Shown: positions 52,470 to 61,873 of the stretch, piece after piece
How the letters are laid out: each line of letters opens with the position of its first letter
Numbering within the stretch: position 1 is the first letter of the stretch
NCBI GenBank assembly: GCA_964638515.1
Contig: CAZWZL010000008.1
Coordinates: 3,964-67,963 of the forward strand
Direction of reading: 5' to 3'
From: CAYPGJ01 sp964638515
GTDB taxonomy: Bacteria; Planctomycetota; Phycisphaerae; Phycisphaerales; UBA1924
DNA length: 64,000 nt
Notes under the pieces: model-generated
What the model was told of the DNA's origin: nothing
Seen by the model: only the letters and a program-made list of their open reading frames with translations
The model's database searches: none
Made by a program: the position numbers and the translations under genes

Positions 52470-54944
52470 TCAGAACGGCAGATCGAGGCTGAAGCTGAAC
52501 GTCTGCTCCTCGTCCCCGGTCACCTTCTTCAGCGGGAACCCGAAGTCAAACGCCAGCGGCGCCTGCCCCAGCTGCGGGATGTACAGCCGGATCCCGATGC
52601 CCGCCGACACGCGGTAGTCGTCGAAGCCCGGGTCATTCACCACCGTGCCCGAATCCACGAACGTCACCAGCGAGAACACCTCCTCCCAGATGGGGTGCTC
52701 ATACTCCGCCCCGGCAAAGAACAACCACGTCCCCCCAACCGGATCCCGCCCCAGCGTCCCCGTGTCCGCACGGATCCCCTTGGGCGAAATCGTCCGGTAG
52801 TCAAACCCGCGAAACGACCGCCCTCCCATGTAGAACCGCTCGTACGTCGGCGTGTCCTCCGGCCCCTGCGGGATGTACCCCACCCGCGTCTTGAAACTCA
52901 GCACGCCCTTGCGCCCCAGGTAGTCCTCCCACACGGCCAGCCACGCCTGGTGCTCGAGATTCAGCCGCGTGAACGTGAAGTCGCCCCCCAGCGCGCCCGC
53001 CTGCTCCGCCCCAAGCTCCAGACGAGTGCCACGCGTCGGCCGAAACCGCTCCGTCGGCGGAACCGACGTGCGCGTCAACTCGAGCCCCAGACCCGTGATC
53101 AGGTTCTGATCAGCCACGGCAAACACATCAACGGGCGCCGAGGGATCCACATCCCGTAGATTCACCCACTCGCCCCGCGTCGTGGCGGCCGCCGTCCAGC
53201 GGTCGCCGAACGCGCGCCCGAAGCGCGCCCGCCCGCCATACCGCCGCTCGTCGTAGATGTCGAAATCGCGGAGCCGGAAGAACGCCGTGCCGCCCAACGA
53301 GTAATCCGAGTCCAGCACCCGGGGCTCGGTCAGATTCGCCGAGTAAGTCTGCACTTCCGTGCCCGGCGCGATCTCCAGCGAGAAGATCTGCCCGCCACCA
53401 CGGAACGCCTCTCCGCGAACCATCTCATCGAACGACTCCGGAGTGTCGGACAGGTCGAAGTTTCGCTGGTTGAGCGTGATCGCCCCCACCACGCCCGAAT
53501 CCGACCCCAGCGCGACGCCGAACGCGAGCGAGCCCGTGTTCGTCTCAGCAACCTCCACGAGCACGTCCCGATACCCGGGGTTCGCCGGGTCCTCGGGCTG
53601 GATGGCCGCGCGAGGCGGGTTCTGCACACGATCGAAAAGGTTCGACGTCGCGATCCGAAGCTCCGACTCGTCCACCGCGCCCCGATCGAGCGGACGGTCC
53701 GGGCGAACCTGAATCTCCCGTCGAACCACCTTCTGACGCGTGATGTCATTCCCGCGGATCACCACCTCACCCGTGCGATACCGCGCGCCTTCCGAAACCC
53801 TCAGCCGCAGGTCCACCACGCCCGCGCCCCGCGCGGGGTCCCGCAGCTCCTCGCGCCCCACGAACACGTCCGCGTAGCCCATCTTCCAATACGCCGAGCG
53901 GACCTCCTCCACCGACCGCTGCACATCCCGAACCGCGTACACGTCCCCCGGCTTCACCGCCATCAGCCCCACCACCTGGTCTCGCGACAAAACCAGCGGC
54001 CCGCCCTCCTGATCCAGATTCTCCATCGTCACTTCCCGCAGCGTGTACAGCGGGCCTTCATCCACCACGAACGTGACGATCGCTTCCTTCCCGTTCGGGC
54101 TCGGCTGCACCCGGTGATCCGCCCGAACATCCAGAAAACCGCGGTCCTGATAGAACCGCACCAACGCCGCAAGATCCCGATCCATCACCGCGTCATCCAC
54201 CGGCCCGCGCTCGAACAACCCCGCCGTCTTCGTGCTCAGCGTGCGCCGCAACTCCTGCGGCCTGAAACTCGCGTTCCCCTCAAACCGGATGTCCGTCACC
54301 TTCACCCGAACACCCTCGCGGATGCGGAACAGCACGATCCCCGATTCCCTCAGCTCGCCCTCATCCACCTCAACATTGACGAGGAAGTAGCCCTTGTTGC
54401 GGTACAGCTCCTCGATCGCGCGAACCGCGCGACGCAACTGAAACTCATCCACCGGAACCCCGGCCTGCATCCCGACCCGGTCCGCCAATTCCCCGTCCGA
54501 AATGCTCCGGTTACCCACCACCTGCACGTCCTGGATGATCGGCGCCTCGACGAACGAGAACACCACCACCACCGCACCCCCCTCCACGCCCTCCACCCGC
54601 GCATCCACGCTCTGGAACTGCCCCAGCGAAAACGCCCGACGGATGTCCGCCCGAGCCTCATCCTCGCTATACGCCTGCCCCGTCTGCACGCGCAACTGAT
54701 TACGCACCAGCTGCGGATCCACCCGCGACAACCCCAGCAGCCTCACCTCGACAATCGGCCTTCCCTCGTACGGCGACACCACCTCGCCCGTCGCCGCGGG
54801 GTCCTCCACGGGCTGCGACCACGCCGCTCCCCCACACACGCCGGCGCTGATCGCCAACCCCCACACCCCGACCACGCCCAACCGCGCGGCACGCAACGCG
54901 CGCCGCCCGCCACTGCTTTCTGATCGGCTCATCAACCGGCGCAT
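52470..54944 (-). CDS. bamA: Outer-membrane protein assembly factor BamA
   Basis: An 824-residue protein. ATG 54944 or 54932 precedes a signal peptide (about 15-45). Five POTRA-like repeats occupy about 60-460 (PYEGRPIVEVRLLGLSRV, PIIQDVQVVGNRSISDGEL, VKVTDIRFEGNASF, GPLYTLREVTMENL and YRTGEVVIRGNDI). The barrel runs from about 500 to the end, with FYMGGRSFRGFDYR in the loop 6 region (the family's VRGF/Y motif is GRSFRGF here) and a terminal SLDLPF ending in Phe. BamA folds and inserts beta-barrel proteins, including the OprB-like porin at 11.5 kb. It leads the lpx/skp operon. Confidence 0.94.
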   Translation of the reverse strand: MRRLMSRSESSGGRRALRAARLGVVGVWGLAISAGVCGGAAWSQPVEDPAATGEVVSPYEGRPIVEVRLLGLSRVDPQLVRNQLRVQTGQAYSEDEARADIRRAFSLGQFQSVDARVEGVEGGAVVVVFSFVEAPIIQDVQVVGNRSISDGELADRVGMQAGVPVDEFQLRRAVRAIEELYRNKGYFLVNVEVDEGELRESGIVLFRIREGVRVKVTDIRFEGNASFRPQELRRTLSTKTAGLFERGPVDDAVMDRDLAALVRFYQDRGFLDVRADHRVQPSPNGKEAIVTFVVDEGPLYTLREVTMENLDQEGGPLVLSRDQVVGLMAVKPGDVYAVRDVQRSVEEVRSAYWKMGYADVFVGREELRDPARGAGVVDLRLRVSEGARYRTGEVVIRGNDITRQKVVRREIQVRPDRPLDRGAVDESELRIATSNLFDRVQNPPRAAIQPEDPANPGYRDVLVEVAETNTGSLAFGVALGSDSGVVGAITLNQRNFDLSDTPESFDEMVRGEAFRGGGQIFSLEIAPGTEVQTYSANLTEPRVLDSDYSLGGTAFFRLRDFDIYDERRYGGRARFGRAFGDRWTAAATTRGEWVNLRDVDPSAPVDVFAVADQNLITGLGLELTRTSVPPTERFRPTRGTRLELGAEQAGALGGDFTFTRLNLEHQAWLAVWEDYLGRKGVLSFKTRVGYIPQGPEDTPTYERFYMGGRSFRGFDYRTISPKGIRADTGTLGRDPVGGTWLFFAGAEYEHPIWEEVFSLVTFVDSGTVVNDPGFDDYRVSAGIGIRLYIPQLGQAPLAFDFGFPLKKVTGDEEQTFSFSLDLPF

Positions 54945-55204
54945 CGTCGGGCCGGGACGATACACCCCCACTCTCACCCCCACAACCGCACGCGACGACC
55001 CGGTTTCCCACAATCTGCCCGCGCCTGTTGCCTCATCACCCCGCACGCCGATACTGTCCCTACATCTCCGTTGGCCACGTCGCCAACCACCCAACATCCT
55101 GAAATGTCGTTCGCTCCGGCGCTCGCACATCCCCGCGGACCAGCGCCACGATCCCACTTTCACCCGCGTCGCGCTCAAGGCCACGCGTTTAGAAACGAAT
55201 CGAA

Positions 55205-55561
55205 ATGACCAGAATCGCCGCCGTCACCCGACAACCAACCCTCGCCATCGTTTGCCTGGGGTCCATCGCCGCGGCCGGCGCAGCGCTCTGGACATTCCTT
55301 TCACCCGAAACAATCCCCCTCACCACCACCGGCCGCCTCGTCGCGCTCCTGGGCCTGTTCGTCCTCCCCGTCGCAACCCTCGCGCTCTCCGAACTCGACC
55401 GCCGACGAGCCCCGCGCCACTCCGGGCCGCGCGCCGACCCCTCGCCCTCCTCAGCGCCAAACGCCGACGATCTCCCGCCCCCCACCTACTCCTTCACTCA
55501 TGCGCAAACGACGCTCGCTCGATCCGCACCGGCACCCGCACGCTCCGCCCACCCCCAATAG
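55205..55561 (+). CDS. Small two-helix membrane protein
   Basis: A 118-residue frame from ATG 55205 with two hydrophobic segments (about 11-33 and 42-62), then a Pro/Ala/Arg-rich tail. Its last 68 bases overlap the end of the convergent anti-sigma gene. No family was recognised and the ribosome-binding site is weak. The clean membrane pattern and absence of stop codons support a real gene, but the Pro-rich tail reads like antisense of the neighbour. Confidence 0.45.
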   Translation: MTRIAAVTRQPTLAIVCLGSIAAAGAALWTFLSPETIPLTTTGRLVALLGLFVLPVATLALSELDRRRAPRHSGPRADPSPSSAPNADDLPPPTYSFTHAQTTLARSAPAPARSAHPQ

Positions 55562-56588
55562 CCGGGCTCACGCCTCCCATCCCAACCAGCATCGTCGCAC
55601 CGCCCGATCCGCCACCCGCGTTCGACGGCTCGAACACCGCGCGCGCCTCCGACCCCGCCGGACGCTGCAACGCCGCGAGCAACTCCCGCAGCCCGCTCGC
55701 GCCGCCATCCACGTCCACCCACACCAGCATCGAGCCGTCACGCAGCGTCGCCGCACGCACCGAACCAATCCCCTCCGCTCGCGCCGACAACCCCCGCACC
55801 CCAGCCTCCACGGCCTCCGGGTCCGTCGCCATCACCCGCAACGCCAATCCATTCAACGCCGCCAGACGCAACGCGTCCTCGTAACTCGCCGGCGCCACCG
55901 TCGATCGCAACGGCTCGCGGTCCGCCATCATGGCCCGCGTTCGCCCGCCGACCTCCATCGTCTCAAAGCCGCGACCGCTCCACGTCGCGCGAGGCATCGA
56001 ATCCATCGCCTCGATCGCCGCAATCACCGGCCCCGCCAAAGGAGTGATCATCCCCACCTGCTCAGCCGTGGCGTCAGTGCCCACCTCCGCCGCGAGGCTC
56101 GACACCGCGCTCGCCATCGAAATCGGCCGCTCCTCCACCTCAACAACGGCAACCGCCGTGTCCCCGATCTCAGCAGCGCCATCAATCGCCCCCTGTTGCG
56201 CCATACCACCCGACCCCGGCGCGGGCGCGGCTCCAGGCCGCATCACAACCCATGTCCCCCCCACCACCAGCATCAGGCTCGCCGCGACAGCCAGACCCCG
56301 CACCACACCCCAGCCACGCCGCCGAGCCTCCACCTCGAACGACCAACCCTCCGCCCCGACAATCGTCTCCCGCTCCGCACGCTCGATCGCCTCGCGCACC
56401 ATCCCCGACGGCGCCAAAAGCCGCTCCGCCCCCGACAACTCCCGAAGAAGCGCGCGATCCTCACGCATGCCCCGCGCCAGCCGAGCCAACTCGCCATCCC
56501 CCTCCATCGCGCGCTCGAACGCCGCGCGCGGTTCGCCCGACAGCTCCCCCTCCACCCAACCCAGAATCTCTTCGTCCCGCCACGTCAT
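55494..56588 (-). CDS. Anti-sigma factor-like membrane protein
   Basis: A 364-residue protein with an N-terminal helical region (about 1-95) that begins DEEILGWVEGELSGEPRAAF, the zinc-free anti-sigma type head common in planctomycetes, then one membrane helix (about 97-115) and a large outer domain with no recognised family (about 120-364). The start overlaps the stop of the ECF sigma gene as ATGA, a strong sign that it holds that sigma factor inactive. No HxxxCxxC zinc motif is visible. Its release signal would act from outside the cytoplasmic membrane. Confidence 0.82.
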   Translation of the reverse strand: MTWRDEEILGWVEGELSGEPRAAFERAMEGDGELARLARGMREDRALLRELSGAERLLAPSGMVREAIERAERETIVGAEGWSFEVEARRRGWGVVRGLAVAASLMLVVGGTWVVMRPGAAPAPGSGGMAQQGAIDGAAEIGDTAVAVVEVEERPISMASAVSSLAAEVGTDATAEQVGMITPLAGPVIAAIEAMDSMPRATWSGRGFETMEVGGRTRAMMADREPLRSTVAPASYEDALRLAALNGLALRVMATDPEAVEAGVRGLSARAEGIGSVRAATLRDGSMLVWVDVDGGASGLRELLAALQRPAGSEARAVFEPSNAGGGSGGATMLVGMGGVSPAIGGGRSVRVPVRIERASFAHE

Positions 56589-57295
56589 CGTTGCTCGGTC
56601 TCCCGCTTTGTCGCGCCCTCGCCACCACCCATCCGCTCAACCACCCCTCGTAACGCCTGCCTCGCCCGGAACAACCGGCTCTTCACCGTCCCGACAGGCA
56701 CCTCCAACGTGTCCGCTATGTCCTGATAGTCCAGTCCTTGCATGTCTCGAAGCACCAGCACAGCCCGATGCTCCGGATCCACATCCGCCATCGCCCGCAG
56801 AATCAGCGAGCGGGCCTCATCCGCTTCGACGCGATCCTCCGCCGTCGGTTCCGTCCCCTGAGCCAGCCCGTTCCACATTCCCCCTTCCTCACGACCCCCA
56901 CCGCCCGAAAACCGACCCCCACCCCCGCTCGGCGCGTCAAGGCTCGCGTGCCGCCGCAGCTTCTGCTTCCGCAGATAACTCAGGCACACGTTCATCGTGA
57001 TCCGCGTCATCCACGTCGACAGGCGCGCCCGCCCGTCATAACTCCCGAACCCGTGCATGACCTTCACCATCGCGTCCTGCGTCAGATCACGGGCCACCTC
57101 CGGATTCCGAACGATCCGGAAACACACCGCGTACAGCCGGTCCTCATACGCCGTGAGCAACTCGGCCCAACTCGTCCGCGCCCCCTCCCCCCCCCCCCGG
57201 ATCGACTCCACGATCCCGGCCTCCCACGGGTCAGGCGATGGCGTCGCCCCCTCCGGCTCCTCCCAACCCTCCTCAAGTCGTCGAGACTTCGCCAT
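56585..57295 (-). CDS. ECF-type RNA polymerase sigma factor
   Basis: A 236-residue sigma-70 family protein. Region 2 (about 48-115) has YEDRLYAVCFRIVRNPEVARD and RARLSTWMTRITMNVCLSYLRK; region 4 (about 163-217) has PEHRAVLVLRDMQGLDY and VPVGTVKSRLFRARQALRG. A glycine-rich linker (about 121-140) joins them. It directs RNA polymerase to a specific promoter set and is paired with the overlapping anti-sigma gene. The N-terminal 45 residues before region 2 contain a run of 12 G bases in the coding strand, described separately. ATG 57295 is 62 bases from the divergent purB start. Confidence 0.93.
   Translation of the reverse strand: MAKSRRLEEGWEEPEGATPSPDPWEAGIVESIRGGGEGARTSWAELLTAYEDRLYAVCFRIVRNPEVARDLTQDAMVKVMHGFGSYDGRARLSTWMTRITMNVCLSYLRKQKLRRHASLDAPSGGGGRFSGGGGREEGGMWNGLAQGTEPTAEDRVEADEARSLILRAMADVDPEHRAVLVLRDMQGLDYQDIADTLEVPVGTVKSRLFRARQALRGVVERMGGGEGATKRETEQR
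57187..57198 (-). repeat. G12 homopolymer tract inside the ECF sigma-factor gene
   Basis: Twelve C bases on the given strand read as twelve G bases in the sigma-factor coding strand, covering codons about 33-37 (Arg-Gly-Gly-Gly-Glu). Tracts of this length are prone to slippage during replication. A change of one or two bases would shift the reading frame before region 2 and remove the sigma factor. This is a candidate phase-variation site; no variant is visible in a single sequence. Confidence 0.6.
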
Positions 57296-57357
57296 GCTGA
57301 ACCAATCCTAATCGGCCCGCGACCCGCTCTCTCCCCACCCTCTATCCTCATCCGGCG

Positions 57358-58803
57358 ATGCCACAGGACCCCCTCACCTCGTATACCTCACCCCTCGCCT
57401 CACGTAACGCCTCGCCCGAAATGCAGGCGATCTGGTCCCCCAAACGAAAATTCGAAACCTGGCGAAAAATATGGCTCGCCCTCGCGCAGGCACAGAAATC
57501 CCTCGGCCTCCCCATCTCCGATCAGCAACTTGACGAACTCCGGGCCGCCCTCCCCGTCACGCAAGCCGACCTCGACCGCGCCGCGCACCACGAGCAACGC
57601 CTCCGCCACGACGTCATGGCCCATGTCCACGCCCTGGCCGAGCGCGCGCCCGCGGCCAAACCCATCATCCACCTCGGCGCCACCTCGCAAGACGTCAACT
57701 GCAACACCGAACTCACGCTCCTCAGAGACGCCCTCACCCTCACCTGCGACAAGACCGCGCGCGTCATCGACGCCCTCTCCACATTCGCACAAACACACCG
57801 CGACACCCCCTGCCTCGCGTTCACCCACTTCCAGCCCGCCGCGCCGACCACCCTGGGCAAGCGCGCCGCCACCTGGGCCTATGACCTCTCCCTCTGCCTC
57901 CAACGGCTCGAACGCACACGCGACGACATCCGCCTCCGAGGATTCCGAGGCGCCACCGGGACACAGGCCTCCTTCCTCACCCTGCTCCCCGACAACCCCG
58001 ACGCGCCAAGCCTCCTCGACGCCGCCCTCGCCCGCGATCTCAGCTTCAACGAAGGCCACACCTACACCCTCACCAACCAGACCTACCCGCGCGTCGTCGA
58101 CGCCTTCATCCTCTCCGATCTCGCCTCCCTCGCCGCCGCGCTCCACAAGACCGCCACCGACATCCGACTCCTCGCCCACCGACGCGAACTCGACGAGCCC
58201 TTCGAAAACGAGCAGATCGGCTCCTCCGCCATGCCCTACAAGCGCAACCCCATGCGCTCCGAACGAGTCTGCGGCCTCGCCCGATTCGTCATCTCCCTCG
58301 CGCAGAACGCCTTCGACACCGCCGCCACCCAGTGGCTCGAGCGCACCCTCGACGACTCCGCCAACCGACGGCTCTCCCTCCCCGAGGCCTTCCTCGCACT
58401 CGACGGCGCCCTCGACACCACCCACAACGTCGCGGCCGGTCTCATCCCCAACACCCACATCCTCCGCGCCAATCTCGACGCCGAACTCCCGTTCCTCGCC
58501 ACCGAGCGCCTCATGATGGCCGCCGCCGCGCTGGGCCGCGACCGCCAGGACACCCACGAAGCCATCCGAAAGCACACCCACGCCGCCACCGCGCTCCTCA
58601 AACAAGGCAAGCCCTCCGACCTGCTCGACCGCCTCCGCGCCGAACCGCTCCTCAAGGGCGTGAACATCGACGCCGAACTCGATCCCGCACGCCACGTCGG
58701 GCTCGCGCCCCTCCAGGTCGATCGCTTCCTCAAGGAAATCGCCGCGCCCCTCCGCGACCGATACAAGGGACGACTCGCGCCCCCGCCGGCACTGCGCGTC
58801 TAA
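57358..58803 (+). CDS. purB: Adenylosuccinate lyase
   Basis: A 481-residue member of the fumarase/aspartase superfamily. PurB splits SAICAR and adenylosuccinate, giving fumarate, in purine synthesis. The signature loop SSAMPYKRNP starts at Ser289; the other active-site blocks are GATSQDVNCNTE (about 104-115), FTHFQPAAPTTLGKR and GATGTQASF. The length is nearer the longer vertebrate-like and fumarase-like form than the short Bacillus type. It has no clear Shine-Dalgarno site. It heads a same-strand run with mgtE 28 bases on. Confidence 0.93.
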   Translation: MPQDPLTSYTSPLASRNASPEMQAIWSPKRKFETWRKIWLALAQAQKSLGLPISDQQLDELRAALPVTQADLDRAAHHEQRLRHDVMAHVHALAERAPAAKPIIHLGATSQDVNCNTELTLLRDALTLTCDKTARVIDALSTFAQTHRDTPCLAFTHFQPAAPTTLGKRAATWAYDLSLCLQRLERTRDDIRLRGFRGATGTQASFLTLLPDNPDAPSLLDAALARDLSFNEGHTYTLTNQTYPRVVDAFILSDLASLAAALHKTATDIRLLAHRRELDEPFENEQIGSSAMPYKRNPMRSERVCGLARFVISLAQNAFDTAATQWLERTLDDSANRRLSLPEAFLALDGALDTTHNVAAGLIPNTHILRANLDAELPFLATERLMMAAAALGRDRQDTHEAIRKHTHAATALLKQGKPSDLLDRLRAEPLLKGVNIDAELDPARHVGLAPLQVDRFLKEIAAPLRDRYKGRLAPPPALRV

Positions 58804-58831
58804 CTCGCGCCGCGCACGGTACGATCATCAC

Positions 58832-60334
58832 GTGCCCGACCCGCACGACGAGCACAAGCCGCCCTTCATCGACCCCGCCGCCGATTCCTTCGACGATCCC
58901 GGCGACGAACAGTCCGTCGTGCGCATGCCGGAACAGCTCTCCGAGCCCGACGCCCGCGTCGCCAAACTCCTCGAATCCGAATCCGCCACCACCGAGCAGC
59001 TCGCCTCCGCCATCGAAGAGCAGGAGGCCGCCGACGCCGCCGACACCCTCGAAGAACTCGACCCCGAACAATCCGCCGCCGTCCTTCAGGAGATGGAAGA
59101 GGAATCCGCCGCAGAGGCGCTGGCCCACATGGACCATCACCTCGCGGCCACCGTCCTCGCCGACCTCGAGCCGCACGAGGCCGCCGAGTTCCTCCTCCTC
59201 ATGGACCCCGACGACGCCGTCGACACGCTCCAGGCCCTCCCGACCCACGAAGCCGAGCACATCCTCCGCGCCATGCCGGCGCCAAACGCCGCAACGCTCG
59301 GCAAGCTCGCGCGCTACGACCCCGACTCCGCCGGCGGCCTCATGACCACCGAGGTCCCCTCGCTCGACGCCTCACTCTCCATCCCGCGCGCCATCGAAGC
59401 GCTCCGTGCCAATCACGCCTTCACCGACGCCGAGCAGCCCCTCCCCTACGTCTACTGCGTCGATCACGACAACCACCTCGTCGGAACACTCGACGTCCGC
59501 CGACTCCTCATCACGCACGGCGAAAAAACCATCCACGAGATCATGGACCACGAGGTCGACGCGCTCTCCCCCACGCTCGACCGCGAAGACGTCGCCCACG
59601 AGTTCGAACACTACGACCACATCGCCATGCCCGTCGTCGACGCCGATCGACGACTCCTGGGAATGGTCACCATCGACGACGTCATCGACATCATCCGCGC
59701 CGAACAGACCGAAGACGTCATGAAGCAGGTCGGCGCCGGCGCGCGCGAGTCCGTCCGCACCTCCCTTCGCGAAAAACTCGCCGGCCGGCTCCCCTGGCTC
59801 GCCCTCAACCTCCTCACCTCACAGCTCGCCGCCGTCACCGTCCTGGGATTCCGCGACCTCATCCACCACGTCGAGATCCTCGCCGCCCTCATGGGCGTCA
59901 TCGCCAATCAGGCCGGCAACGCCGGGCAGCAGGCCCTCGCCGTCACCCTCCGCGCACTCGTTCTCGACGACATCCGACCCGGAAAACGATTCGCCGTCGT
60001 CCTCAAGGAAGTCGCCGTCGGCGCCATCTCCGGGCTCCTCGTCGGAACGCTCCTCCTCATCGCAGCCGCCATCGCCGGACACCTCGGCCTCATCGAAGAC
60101 CTCAACTGGAGGCTCGGCGTCGTCGGCGCCCTCGCCATGACCGCCGCCCTCACCGTCGGCTGCCTCGTCGGCTCCGCCGTCCCCATCCTCATCGATCGAC
60201 TCGGAAGAGACCCCGCCACCGGCTCAACCATCTTCCTCACCATGGTCACCGACACCGCGGCCTTCATCACCTTCCTCGGCCTCGCATCCATCCTCCACGC
60301 CTGGATCATGGGCGTTCCGCCCGCCCCCGGTTGA
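58832..60334 (+). CDS. mgtE: Magnesium transporter MgtE
   Basis: A 500-residue protein from GTG 58832. An acidic start (to about residue 40) leads to the MgtE N domain (about 45-150, DTLEELDPEQSAAVLQEM, AAEFLLLMDPDDAVD), two CBS domains (about 165-290, LMTTEVPSL, VDHDNHLVGTLDVRRLL, DHIAMPVVDADRRLLGMV) and five membrane helices (about 320-495). Family pore residues appear in NQAGNAGQQALAVTLRAL and GSAVPILIDRLGRDPATGS. It is a Mg2+ channel gated by magnesium binding to the cytosolic domains. It follows purB by 28 bases. Confidence 0.95.
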   Translation: MPDPHDEHKPPFIDPAADSFDDPGDEQSVVRMPEQLSEPDARVAKLLESESATTEQLASAIEEQEAADAADTLEELDPEQSAAVLQEMEEESAAEALAHMDHHLAATVLADLEPHEAAEFLLLMDPDDAVDTLQALPTHEAEHILRAMPAPNAATLGKLARYDPDSAGGLMTTEVPSLDASLSIPRAIEALRANHAFTDAEQPLPYVYCVDHDNHLVGTLDVRRLLITHGEKTIHEIMDHEVDALSPTLDREDVAHEFEHYDHIAMPVVDADRRLLGMVTIDDVIDIIRAEQTEDVMKQVGAGARESVRTSLREKLAGRLPWLALNLLTSQLAAVTVLGFRDLIHHVEILAALMGVIANQAGNAGQQALAVTLRALVLDDIRPGKRFAVVLKEVAVGAISGLLVGTLLLIAAAIAGHLGLIEDLNWRLGVVGALAMTAALTVGCLVGSAVPILIDRLGRDPATGSTIFLTMVTDTAAFITFLGLASILHAWIMGVPPAPG

Positions 60335-60475
60335 CGCACCCCCCTCCCCCGGCCACACTCCACCCCCGCGCGCCACGGGAACACCTCCCGCCGCGCCCCC
60401 GTACCCTCTTCCCCCTCCTCACTCCCTCCCCCCCGCCTACGCCCCGCCCCAAACCCTCTCTCGGAGTCCCCGCCC
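60335..60475. other. Pyrimidine-rich intergenic stretch
   Basis: These 141 bases between mgtE and the coiled-coil gene are nearly all C and T on this strand, for example the run CTCCCCCCCG near 60426-60440. It probably contains the start region of the next gene. No hairpin, small gene or Shine-Dalgarno site was seen. Confidence 0.5.
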
Positions 60476-61843
60476 ATGGCGGCACGTTCGTCCTCCGGTG
60501 GCTCGATCATCGCCATCGTCGTCCTGACCCTCTTCGCCGTCGGCTTCTTCGTCGGCTTCGTCGTCTTCCTTGCGCGCGCCCAGAACGTCCAGACCGAACT
60601 CGCGCAGGCCCGCGCCGACTACGCCCAGATCATCTCGCCCGCCGAACGCAACAACGACGCCGTTCAGAACCTCCTCGCCCAAGCCCAGCAGAACCGTGGC
60701 CAGTCGCTCGTCAAGTACCTCTCCGACTCCCTCAACACCACCATGCGCCGCGTCGCCGGCAACGAGCGCGAAACCGCCTCCTCCCTCTCCGGCAAGCTCG
60801 ACGCCATCCCCGGCGCCGACGCCTCGCCGCTCCTCTCCGTCCTCGCCTCACGCGATCAGCAGATCGCCTCTCTCCGCGCGCAGCTCGACGACGCCAACCG
60901 CGCCGCCGCCGCCGCCCAGCAGGATCTTCAGAACGAGGTCGAACGCGTCAAGACCCTCCTCGCCGATCACCAGTCCACCATCGCCGGCCTCAACGAGCAG
61001 GTCGGCAAGTACAAGGCCGAGGTCGAAGCCTTCCGCGCCTCCACCAACACCACCATCGCCGACAACAACAAACGCGTCGATGACATCCGCCAACGCGCCT
61101 CCGCCGAAGCCGCTTCCCTCTCCGACCGCATCAACAAACTCTCCTCACAGAACCAGATCCTCGAAGGTCAGCTCTCCGCGTTCCGCGAGCAGGCCCAGTC
61201 CGATCTCGTCAAGCCCGAAGACGAGGCCGCACGCGTCGACGCACGCGTCGTCTCCGTCTCCCCCGCCGAAAACCTCGTCTTCATCGACCGCTCCGCCGCC
61301 GACCGACTCGTCCTCGGCATGACCTTCGAAGTCTACGACTCACCCGCCGCCATCCGCCCCGACAAGGACGGCAACTACCCCCGAGGCAAGGCCTCCCTCG
61401 AAATCGTCCGCATGGGCGTCGACGCCTCCGCCGCACGCATCACCCGCGAAATCCGGGGCAACCCCGTCGTCCCCGGCGACGTCCTCGCCAACGCCATCTA
61501 CGACCCCCGAAAGGTCTACAACTTCGTCGTCGCCGGCGAGTTCGATCTCAACCGGGACGGCGCCGTCTCCGAAGCCGAACGCTCCGAAGTCACCGCCGTC
61601 ATCGCCAACTGGGGCGGCAAAGTCACCGACGACATCGCCGGAAACACCGACTTCCTCGTCCTCGGCTCACGACCCTCCCTGCCCCCACAACCCCCGCCGG
61701 ACGCACCCATCGCCGTCATCCAGGAATACATCCGCCTCCAGCGCGCCGCCGCAGAGTACGACCGCCTCTTCGACACCGCACGCCAAACCGGCATCCCCGT
61801 CCTCAACCAATCACGACTCATCACCCTCACCGGCCTCCGCTGA
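60476..61843 (+). CDS. Membrane coiled-coil protein with EF-hand-like loop and BRCT-like C-terminal domain
   Basis: A 455-residue protein. One N-terminal membrane helix (about 10-33) is followed by a long coiled coil (about 35-250, ELAQARADYAQI and EVERVKTLLADHQSTI). A beta-rich region (about 255-345) resembles small barrel domains (RVVSVSPAENLVFIDR, LVLGMTFEVYD). The tail (about 346-455) reads like a BRCT domain: YNFVVAGEF, WGGKVTDDIAGNTDFLVLG, then YDRLFDTARQTGIPVLNQ and SRLITLTGL. A canonical EF-hand loop pattern D-x-N-x-D-G-x-x-S-x-x-E starts at Asp357, between the first strand and first helix of that tail. BRCT domains usually bind phosphopeptides or DNA ends; a membrane-anchored one is unusual. 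Function is unknown. Confidence 0.8.
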   Translation: MAARSSSGGSIIAIVVLTLFAVGFFVGFVVFLARAQNVQTELAQARADYAQIISPAERNNDAVQNLLAQAQQNRGQSLVKYLSDSLNTTMRRVAGNERETASSLSGKLDAIPGADASPLLSVLASRDQQIASLRAQLDDANRAAAAAQQDLQNEVERVKTLLADHQSTIAGLNEQVGKYKAEVEAFRASTNTTIADNNKRVDDIRQRASAEAASLSDRINKLSSQNQILEGQLSAFREQAQSDLVKPEDEAARVDARVVSVSPAENLVFIDRSAADRLVLGMTFEVYDSPAAIRPDKDGNYPRGKASLEIVRMGVDASAARITREIRGNPVVPGDVLANAIYDPRKVYNFVVAGEFDLNRDGAVSEAERSEVTAVIANWGGKVTDDIAGNTDFLVLGSRPSLPPQPPPDAPIAVIQEYIRLQRAAAEYDRLFDTARQTGIPVLNQSRLITLTGLR

Positions 61844-61873
61844 GCCGCTCGGCGCCCCGCGCGCCCTCCCCCC

